Source: Actinomycetota bacterium (GTDB taxonomy: Bacteria; Actinomycetota; Actinomycetes; Mycobacteriales; Jatrophihabitantaceae). From it: a stretch of 5,277 nt of DNA. Below the pieces are notes generated by a model that had not been told where the DNA came from, made no database searches, and was given only the letters and a program-made list of their open reading frames with translations. Positions within the stretch are counted from its first letter, which is position 1; the number at the start of each line of letters is the position of its first letter. The position numbers and the translations under genes were made by a program. Positions 1-5,277 of this stretch are shown one piece after another. The stretch is taken from positions 1-5,277 of the forward strand of contig JAFAWL010000086.1 in NCBI GenBank assembly GCA_019241805.1, read 5' to 3'.

Positions 1-870
1 ATCGGTGTCTTCCTCGCCATCCAAGCCGTGCCGACCCTGCGGCGCTACGGCTTCGGCTTCTTCACGCAGAGTCAGTGGGATCCGGACCGCGACGTCGTCG
101 GCATCGCCGCCGTGCTGGTCGGCACCGTCACCATCGCCCTGGTCGCATTGGCATTCGCGTTTCCACTGGCATTCCTGACCGCGCTTTTCATCAGTGAATA
201 CGCGCGGCCCAAGGTGCGGCCGGTACTCGTGTCGATGATCGACCTGATGGCGGCGGTGCCGAGCATCGTCTACGGCTTGTGGGGTTTCTTCCTCATCGAA
301 CCGCACGCGTCCTACGTCGCGCGTTGGTTGAACACCTATATGGGCTGGGTGCCCTTCTTCCACGTCGACAGCGACCCGCACGCCGCGATCTGGCAGCAGA
401 GCGACTACGTCGGATCGGCATTCATCGCCGGTATGGCCGTGGCAATGATGGTGTTGCCGATGGCCTGTGCTGTGATGCGCGAAGTCTTTTCCCACGCCCC
501 GGCCGGTGAACGTGAAGCCGCGTTCGCGCTCGGCTCGACCCGCTGGGGCATGATTCGAACCGTCGTGCTGCCGTTCGGCCGGGGCGGAATCATCGGCGGC
601 ACGATGCTGGCGATGGGCCGGGCCCTTGGCGAAACCATCGCTGTCCTGCTGATCATCTCGCCCACCTTCGACATCAAGTTCCGGCCGCTGGAGATCGGCA
701 CCAACTCGGTGTCCTCCCTGATCGCCGGTCGCTTCGGCGACTCGTCTCCGGCCCAGTTGGCCGCTCTGCTCACCGCGGGCTTCGTGCTGTTCGTCATCAC
801 ACTGATCATCAACACGCTGGCCGCCGCGGTCGTGGCCCGTAGCCGCAGCGGCGCCGGGACGGACATCTGA
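1..870 (+). CDS. pstC: Phosphate ABC transporter permease PstC (5' end outside the window)
   Basis: This is one of the two membrane subunits that form the phosphate channel of the Pst importer in the cytoplasmic membrane. The frame is open from base 1, giving 289 visible residues. A GTG at 28 could be mistaken for a start, but the codons before it (IGVFLAIQA) are the end of the first membrane helix, so the true start lies upstream. By comparison with typical PstC lengths, some 30-50 residues are missing. Hydrophobic segments lie at visible residues about 37-64, 79-99, 138-160, 196-219 and 256-279. The EAA-type loop that docks on the ATPase is at about 171-191 (EREAAFALGSTRWG, then VVLP), followed by the family signature GRALGETIAV at 206-215. 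The segment AAVPSIVYGLWG at 83-94 is also typical of PstC. The TGA stop overlaps the pstA start by one base, so translation is probably coupled. Family assignment is firm. PstC rather than PstA follows from the signature details and from the downstream gene being a clear PstA. Confidence 0.95.
   Translation: MGVFLAIQAVPTLRRYGFGFFTQSQWDPDRDVVGIAAVLVGTVTIALVALAFAFPLAFLTALFISEYARPKVRPVLVSMIDLMAAVPSIVYGLWGFFLIEPHASYVARWLNTYMGWVPFFHVDSDPHAAIWQQSDYVGSAFIAGMAVAMMVLPMACAVMREVFSHAPAGEREAAFALGSTRWGMIRTVVLPFGRGGIIGGTMLAMGRALGETIAVLLIISPTFDIKFRPLEIGTNSVSSLIAGRFGDSSPAQLAALLTAGFVLFVITLIINTLAAAVVARSRSGAGTDI
856..863 (+). promoter_or_regulatory. Ribosome binding site for pstA
   Basis: The purine-rich stretch GGGACGGA ends six bases before the ATG at 870 and lies within the last codons of pstC. 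It supports the upstream start of pstA over the internal ATG at 1188, which has no purine-rich stretch in front of it. Confidence 0.55.
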
Positions 871-2042
871 TGACGAGCACGTCGCTCACCGTCGCCGGCG
901 CGCACCGCACCATCGACGAGGACGTCGAGCGCGAGTCGAGTCCCCAGCCTCGGCGCACGGTCGTACGGTCGCTGGCCGTAGAACGCCCGAGCGACCCCGC
1001 CTCTGATCGACCGCGGCCGCTGCGCGCGCGCACGTTCGACGACTACGCGGGCCTGTTCGGTTCGCTGGCCGCATCGTTTGCGCTGTGCTGGGTGATTTAT
1101 GTCTTCGTGCTGCCGTTCAGCGGGCTGATCGGTTTCTTCGTCCTCTGGTACCTGAGCTTCATCGCCTTCTACGTCGCCGTCTCGGCGATGTCGAACCCGC
1201 GCCCGCTCGTGGTCGACCGGGTCGCTTCAGCCGTCATCTCCGGCGGGGCGCTGATCACCGGCGCCGCCTTGGTGTCGACGGTCGGCTTCACGTTCCTGCG
1301 CGGCTACCACGCGCTGTTCCACCTGAATTTCCTGACCAAGGACATGGCCGCCGTCGGCCCGCAGGACCCACTGAACAAAGGCGGCATCCTGCACGCGATC
1401 GTCGGCTCGCTCATCGAGATCGGCATCGCCGTCGCGATCACGCTTCCACTGGGTGTCGGCACCGCGGTGTACATGGTGGAGATCGGTGGCCGGGCATCGC
1501 GAGTCGTCCGCACGGTCGTCGAGGCCATGACCGCGTTACCCTCGGTGATCGCGGGTCTGTTCGTCTACGCCGTGCTGATCGTCGACATCCAGTTCCCCAA
1601 GACCGGTTTCGCCGCCGCGATGGCGATCAGCGTGATGATGCTGCCGATCATCGCCCGCGCCTCCGACGTCGTCTTGCGAGTCGTGCCCAGCGGATTGCGC
1701 GAGGCCAGTCAGGCTCTCGGAGCCTCGCGCTGGCAGACGGTGTGGCGGGTCGTGCTTCCGACCGCCCGACCCGGTCTGGCCACCGCGCTCATTCTCGGAA
1801 TCGCCCGTGGCATCGGCGAGACCTCACCCGTCCTGCTGACCTCCGGCGCCTCCACGTTCTTCAACGCCAATCCGGTCAGTGCGCCGATGAATTCCCTGCC
1901 GCTGTACACCTACTTCGCCGTTCGCAGCGGTGAGCCCCTGTACATCGAGCGCGGTTTCGGCGCGGCCAGTGCACTGCTGACGATCGTGCTCATCCTGTTC
2001 GTCACCGCCCGCCTGTTGGCTCGTCAACGTCAATCCCGCTGA
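870..2042 (+). CDS. pstA: Phosphate ABC transporter permease PstA with extended N-terminus
   Basis: This is the second channel-forming permease of the Pst importer and the partner of PstC. It has 390 residues, while PstA proteins are usually about 280-310. The canonical part starts near residue 113: a first helix at about 118-141, the G-x-x-ALF-x-x-NFLT motif at 145-156, then helices at about 173-202, 214-238, 246-263, 300-325 and 363-383. The EAA loop is REASQALGASRWQ at 277-289 with VVLP following, and the signature ARGIGETSPVLL is at 312-323. In front of this are about 60 hydrophilic, arginine-rich residues and two extra hydrophobic segments (about 62-82 and 84-108). I chose the ATG at 870 because it overlaps the pstC stop, has a ribosome binding site, and codes in frame for plausible membrane helices. 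Starting at the ATG at 1188 would give a 284-residue protein of normal size and cannot be fully excluded. Leu223 is encoded by TTA, the only in-frame TTA I found in the window. The family call is firm; the N-terminal extension is unexplained. Confidence 0.94.
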   Translation: MTSTSLTVAGAHRTIDEDVERESSPQPRRTVVRSLAVERPSDPASDRPRPLRARTFDDYAGLFGSLAASFALCWVIYVFVLPFSGLIGFFVLWYLSFIAFYVAVSAMSNPRPLVVDRVASAVISGGALITGAALVSTVGFTFLRGYHALFHLNFLTKDMAAVGPQDPLNKGGILHAIVGSLIEIGIAVAITLPLGVGTAVYMVEIGGRASRVVRTVVEAMTALPSVIAGLFVYAVLIVDIQFPKTGFAAAMAISVMMLPIIARASDVVLRVVPSGLREASQALGASRWQTVWRVVLPTARPGLATALILGIARGIGETSPVLLTSGASTFFNANPVSAPMNSLPLYTYFAVRSGEPLYIERGFGAASALLTIVLILFVTARLLARQRQSR

Positions 2043-2077
2043 CCGAATCTCGATATCGAACGAACAAGGAATATCTG
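2043..2077 (+). other. pstA-pstS gap with a 10-base palindrome
   Basis: This is the only intergenic space in the window, 35 bases long. It is visibly more AT-rich than the genes and contains the perfect palindrome TCGATATCGA at 2050-2059. It is too short for a convincing independent promoter plus terminator, so pstS is most likely transcribed from the promoter serving pstC and pstA. The palindrome may be chance; I see no paired direct repeats resembling a Pho box. Confidence 0.4.
2066..2070 (+). promoter_or_regulatory. Ribosome binding site for pstS
   Basis: AAGGA sits seven bases before the ATG at 2078. It is the best Shine-Dalgarno match in the window and fixes the pstS start. It fits a binding protein that must be made in larger amounts than the permeases. 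Confidence 0.8.
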
Positions 2078-3739
2078 ATGCGCCTCCCCACGCGATCGCT
2101 CGCGATCGGGCTCGCCCTCGCACTAACCGGTCTGATCAGCATGATCGGGGCCGATCCGGCCGCCGCCGCCAGCCACACCCAGATCACCGGGTCGGGATCG
2201 TCCTGGGCCGCGAACGCCGTCAACCAGTGGATCGCCGATGTGAACAAGCAGGGCCTGCAGGTCGTGTTCACCTCGTCGGGCTCGGCCCAGGGCCGTAAGG
2301 ACTTCGCCTACAAGACCACTGACTTCGGCGTCAGCGACATCGCCTACCAGGGCAAAGACCCGATCACGCAGACCGATGACACGTCGCTGGGCCGACCATA
2401 CGCGTACCTGCCGATCGTGGCCGGTGGCACGTCATTCCCGTACCACATCGGCAACGGCTCGGCCATGATCCGCAATCTGCGGCTCTCAGGCGACACGCTG
2501 GCCAAGATCTTCACCAACCAGATCACCTATTGGGATGACTCCCAGATCAAGTCCGACAACAACAACGCGTTGAACCTGCCGCACCTGCCGATCATCCCGG
2601 TGGTTCACTCGGAAGGTTCCGGTTCCACGGCCCAGTTCACGGCCTATCTCGCCAAGGAATACGGGCAGTACTGGGGCCCGTTCAACAAGGGCGCCAGCGA
2701 GATGACCGAGTACTTCCCCCGACAGGGCAAGCAGGTGGCCCAGAACGGCTCCGACGGCGTAATCAACTTCGTGACCTCGGCGGCCGGCAATGGATCGATC
2801 GCGTTCGACGAGTACTCCTACGCGCTGCATGCCAACTACCCCGTGGCCAAGGTGCTGAACAGCGCCGGCTACTACACCGCCCCTACGCAGTACAACGACG
2901 CGGTCGCGCTGACCGCCGCGCAGATCAACAACGATCCGACCTCGATCAACTATCTGACCCAAACCCTCGACAACGTGTACGTGAATCCGGATCCTCGCAC
3001 GTACCCGCTCTCGTCCTACTCGTACATGATCATTCCCACCGGGTCGAACGGCACCGAGACGAAGACGACGTCGACGGCGCAACGCCAGACGATTGCCGAC
3101 TTCCTCTACTACTCGATCTGTCAGGGGCAGGCCGAGATGGGGCCGATCGGCTACTCGCCACTGCCGATCAACCTGGTGCAAGCGGGCTTCACCCAGATCG
3201 CCAAACTGCACGCCGCCGATTCGGCGGTCGACCTCAACGCCGAGAACGTCACCACCTGCAATAACCCGACGTTCGTGGCCAACCAGCCCACCGTCAACCA
3301 CCTGGCCCAGATCGCGCCGCAACCACCGGCCTGCGACAAGCAGGGAGCCGGCCCGTGCGCGGCCGACGTCGGCATCATCATCGGTAACCCGAACAAGGAC
3401 GGTTCGGCCCCGACCGGTCAGACCGCTGGTACGTCCGGCACGTCGGGCACGAACGGCGGCGCTAACGGCGGCGCGACGGCATCGCGCGCCGCGACCGCGA
3501 ACGACACCAATGCCGCCGGCGGCGGGACGGTCGATCCGTTGACCGGGCAGACGGTGGCCAACGGCGCCGGCGGCAACAGCAATGTCACCGGCCAGTCGAC
3601 CAACCTGGCTGAAGCGGCGAACAACCGCGGCTTCAGTCCGGTGCTGTACGTGCTCGCCGTCGTGTTGCTTCTCGCTGTGCTGGTCGTGCCGGCGGTCGTC
3701 GGTCGGCACCTATCCGGGCGAGAACCGGGCGGGCGGTGA
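2078..3739 (+). CDS. pstS: Phosphate-binding protein PstS, membrane-anchored by a C-terminal helix
   Basis: This is the substrate-binding protein of the Pst importer, acting outside the cytoplasmic membrane. It has 553 residues against about 320-380 in most of the family. Residues 1-31 are a Sec-type signal peptide (basic start, hydrophobic core, AAAA before Ser32) with no lipobox cysteine, so it is not a lipoprotein. The binding domain covers about 33-375 and shows GSGSSWAANAVNQW at 38-51, the TSSGSAQG loop at 65-72, GVSDIAY at 84-90 (Asp87 matches the phosphate-contacting aspartate of the family), LPIVAGG at 111-117, the ligand loop HSEGSGSTAQF at 177-187, and NGSDGVINFV at 223-232. In that loop His177 and Glu179 stand where E. 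coli PstS has Arg135 and Asp137. Cysteines at 348, 394, 419 and 427 could form disulfides. A Gly/Ala/Thr/Asn-rich linker (about 436-518) leads to a membrane helix at 519-541 and a short basic tail. There is no LPxTG motif. Family call firm; the anchoring mode is inferred from composition. Confidence 0.92.
   Translation: MRLPTRSLAIGLALALTGLISMIGADPAAAASHTQITGSGSSWAANAVNQWIADVNKQGLQVVFTSSGSAQGRKDFAYKTTDFGVSDIAYQGKDPITQTDDTSLGRPYAYLPIVAGGTSFPYHIGNGSAMIRNLRLSGDTLAKIFTNQITYWDDSQIKSDNNNALNLPHLPIIPVVHSEGSGSTAQFTAYLAKEYGQYWGPFNKGASEMTEYFPRQGKQVAQNGSDGVINFVTSAAGNGSIAFDEYSYALHANYPVAKVLNSAGYYTAPTQYNDAVALTAAQINNDPTSINYLTQTLDNVYVNPDPRTYPLSSYSYMIIPTGSNGTETKTTSTAQRQTIADFLYYSICQGQAEMGPIGYSPLPINLVQAGFTQIAKLHAADSAVDLNAENVTTCNNPTFVANQPTVNHLAQIAPQPPACDKQGAGPCAADVGIIIGNPNKDGSAPTGQTAGTSGTSGTNGGANGGATASRAATANDTNAAGGGTVDPLTGQTVANGAGGNSNVTGQSTNLAEAANNRGFSPVLYVLAVVLLLAVLVVPAVVGRHLSGREPGGR
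3431..3473 (+). repeat. Short degenerate repeats coding the PstS linker
   Basis: The linker of PstS is built here from small near-copies: ACGTCCGGC at 3431-3439 next to ACGTCGGGC at 3440-3448 (Thr-Ser-Gly units), and AACGGCGGCG at 3452-3461 repeated exactly at 3464-3473 (Asn-Gly-Gly-Ala units, period 12). All unit lengths are multiples of three, so changes in copy number would alter linker length without breaking the frame. Confidence 0.6.
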
Positions 3740-5277
3740 TGCGCCGCTTCAGCGCCGTCATCGCCGCGGTCACGCTCACGCTGGCGGCGCTGATCCCGTT
3801 CGGGCCGTCCGGCGCCGCCCACGCCGACACGACGCCACCGGGATCGTTCTCGACCTCGAAGACGGTGTCGCGCGTGAACATCAACGCCGACGGCAGCCAG
3901 ACCACGGTGGACTCCCGCACGGTCAAGATCTCGATCGACCAGACGACCCAGCTGCGCGGGCGCCAGGACATCAACGTCACCTGGTCCGGAGCCAAGCCGA
4001 CCGGCCGCGTCACCGGTAACTACAACTCGGCCGACGCGCCCAACCAGGAATACCCCATGGTGATCCTCGAGTGCCGGGATACCAGCGGAGGCGGCACGTC
4101 CACCCCGAACATCGATCCGACCACCTGCTGGACACACGGGTGGCAGTCGCGCTTCCAGGCCGACCGCACCACCGGCTACGGTCCCTGGCGGCTGGATCGT
4201 TACGCGACAACGAGCCAGCGCGATGCGATAGTCGGGCGACCCAATCCCGAACCGGCCGCGTGTGTGCTGTTCGACTCCACCACGCCGTCGGAGACGTGGG
4301 TGCCCTTCGTCGCAGTCGATGGCACGTCCTATCCCTACGGGCCCGGCGCTGGTTGCGGTGGCATACCGCCGGAGGACTACACCGTCGACCAGACCTCGGC
4401 CAGCATCCCGAGCAATGCCACCTTCGCCACGACCGCGATCGACGGCACGGGCACCGATACTTTCGACATCTCCACCGCGGCCGAGAATGCCTCGCTCGGC
4501 TGCTCGGACACCGTCGCCTGTTCGCTCGTGGTGATCCCGGTCGAGGGGATCAGCTGTGACCTGGCCGGCGCCGGTGTGCCCGCCGCTGACATGCCGCCGG
4601 CATCGGTCGCCCAGCAGGCCGGCGATACCTGCGAGAAGACCGGTTCGTATCAGCCGGGTCAGGTGGCCTCGGGCGGCCAAGCCCCGGACCTGGCCGTCAG
4701 TGGGTCGCTCTGGTGGAGTGCCTCGAATTGGCGCAATCGCATCGTCGTGCCGTTGTCGTTCGCTCCACCGGCCAACGTCTGCGACATCAAGAGTTCGGCG
4801 CAGCCGGTGGACGTCTACGGTTCCGAGCTGATGACCGAGGCCGCGATCCAGTGGGCCCCGGCGTTCTGCCTCGACCCCAAGCTGTTCAAGTTCAACCACG
4901 TGCAGACCGATGAGCAGTTGGCGCGCACCCTCGTGGCCAACAAGGGGGTCGAGGCTGCGTTCAGCGCCAAGGCACCGGACGGCGGTGCCGCGGGGTTTAA
5001 CGCCCCGACGGTGCAGGCACCGGTGGCGGTAACCGGCTTCTCGATCAGTTATCGAATAGACGACGCGCAAGGCCAGCCCTACACGGACCTGAAGATGACG
5101 CCTCGGTTGCTGGCCAAGCTAATGACCGAGTCCTACACGCAGGAACCGGCAATCGCGGCCGCATACACGGCGCTGGCCGGCAACCCGCAGAGCATCACGG
5201 CCGACCCGGAGTTCAAAGCGCTCAACCCCGGTATCCCCATCAATTACGCAGATCCGGCGGCTGCGGCGCTGCTTGCT
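3739..5277 (+). CDS. Large secreted protein: Cys-rich N-terminal domain plus a PstS-like binding fold (3' end outside the window)
   Basis: The frame is open from the ATG at 3739 to the window end: 513 codons and no stop. The ATG overlaps the pstS stop by one base, and the only upstream ribosome-binding candidate is weak (GGGCGGGCGG), so it probably depends on coupled translation. Residues 1-29 are a signal peptide (MRR start, hydrophobic core, AHA before Asp30). Residues about 30-275 look rich in beta strands and contain seven cysteines (112, 130, 175, 206, 255, 261, 273), with motifs such as DINVTWSGAKPTG (77-89), LECRD (110-114) and CSLVVIPVEGISCD (261-274). Cysteines 298, 348 and 377 follow, making ten in all and suggesting disulfides outside the cell. 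Residues about 323-513 resemble a PstS-type periplasmic-binding fold: GS-x8-QW at 361-372, APVAVTGFSISYRI at 427-440, LKMTPRLLAKLMT at 451-463, and LNPG at 495-498. No acidic residue sits where PstS has its phosphate-contacting aspartate. From memory, similar large secreted proteins occur beside PstS-like genes in actinobacteria. The ligand is unknown. A C-terminal membrane anchor beyond the window is possible but unseen. Confidence 0.85.
   Translation, partial: MRRFSAVIAAVTLTLAALIPFGPSGAAHADTTPPGSFSTSKTVSRVNINADGSQTTVDSRTVKISIDQTTQLRGRQDINVTWSGAKPTGRVTGNYNSADAPNQEYPMVILECRDTSGGGTSTPNIDPTTCWTHGWQSRFQADRTTGYGPWRLDRYATTSQRDAIVGRPNPEPAACVLFDSTTPSETWVPFVAVDGTSYPYGPGAGCGGIPPEDYTVDQTSASIPSNATFATTAIDGTGTDTFDISTAAENASLGCSDTVACSLVVIPVEGISCDLAGAGVPAADMPPASVAQQAGDTCEKTGSYQPGQVASGGQAPDLAVSGSLWWSASNWRNRIVVPLSFAPPANVCDIKSSAQPVDVYGSELMTEAAIQWAPAFCLDPKLFKFNHVQTDEQLARTLVANKGVEAAFSAKAPDGGAAGFNAPTVQAPVAVTGFSISYRIDDAQGQPYTDLKMTPRLLAKLMTESYTQEPAIAAAYTALAGNPQSITADPEFKALNPGIPINYADPAAAALLA

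Noticed and set aside
28..30. GTG as a start for pstC
   Set aside because: The frame is open upstream and the preceding codons continue a membrane helix typical of PstC.
1085..1933. 282-codon plus-strand frame inside pstA
   Set aside because: It is an arginine-rich shadow in another frame of a clear PstA permease.
2265..2280. GTTCACC-like match to a Streptomyces Pho-box unit
   Set aside because: A single copy inside the pstS coding sequence; a Pho box needs tandem 11-base repeats and should lie upstream of the operon, outside the window.
2486..3709. 407-codon open frame on the minus strand
   Set aside because: It is antisense to pstS, with low-complexity Val/Arg/Gly composition and no recognisable motif. 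It is a shadow of the GC-rich third codon positions.
3739..3753. Twin-arginine (Tat) signal in the fourth protein
   Set aside because: The MRRF start has two arginines but lacks the rest of the S/T-R-R-x-F-L-K pattern, so a Sec signal is more likely.
4591..4603. Inverted repeat ATGCCG-C-CGGCAT
   Set aside because: It lies within a coding region, has a one-base loop that cannot form a hairpin, and has no T-run. It is most likely chance in GC-rich DNA.
3418..5070. 550-codon open frame on the minus strand
   Set aside because: It is antisense to pstS and the secreted gene. Its product is arginine/glycine-rich with no domain, as expected of a GC-rich shadow frame. The sense frame has signal peptide, motifs and normal codon use.

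Overview
The window is GC-rich. All four genes lie on the + strand, their codons mostly end in G or C, and stop/start codons overlap. Together with the protein types, this points to a high-GC actinobacterium. I cannot name the genus from the sequence.

The whole window is one tightly packed cluster of the Pst (phosphate ABC importer) type. Bases 1-870 hold the 3' part of pstC (first permease subunit, 5' end outside the window). Bases 870-2042 hold pstA (second permease subunit), which overlaps the pstC stop by one base. A 35-base gap containing a clear ribosome binding site follows. Bases 2078-3739 hold pstS (extracytoplasmic phosphate-binding protein), unusually long and ending in a low-complexity linker plus a C-terminal membrane helix. 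From 3739 to the window end is the 5' part of a large secreted protein, again starting on the previous stop codon. No intergenic stretch is longer than 35 bases, and I see no terminator, RNA gene, mobile element or CRISPR array.

In the expected working model, PstS captures phosphate outside the membrane and delivers it to the PstC-PstA channel, which is powered by a PstB ATPase not present in this window. The fourth gene is the most interesting part. It has an exported N-terminal domain rich in predicted beta strands and cysteines, followed by a region I read as a second, diverged PstS-like binding fold. That region shares the GS-x8-QW motif, the P-V-x-x-x-G-x-S-x-x-Y strand, the L-x-x-[ST]-x3-LAK helix and an LNPG motif with PstS proteins, but seems to lack the aspartate that in PstS contacts phosphate. 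This suggests a paired system: one canonical binding protein and one large companion of unknown ligand, both secreted and made from the same transcript.

Other unusual points are a roughly 110-residue N-terminal extension of PstA carrying two extra membrane helices, altered residues in the PstS ligand loop, and a single rare TTA codon in pstA.
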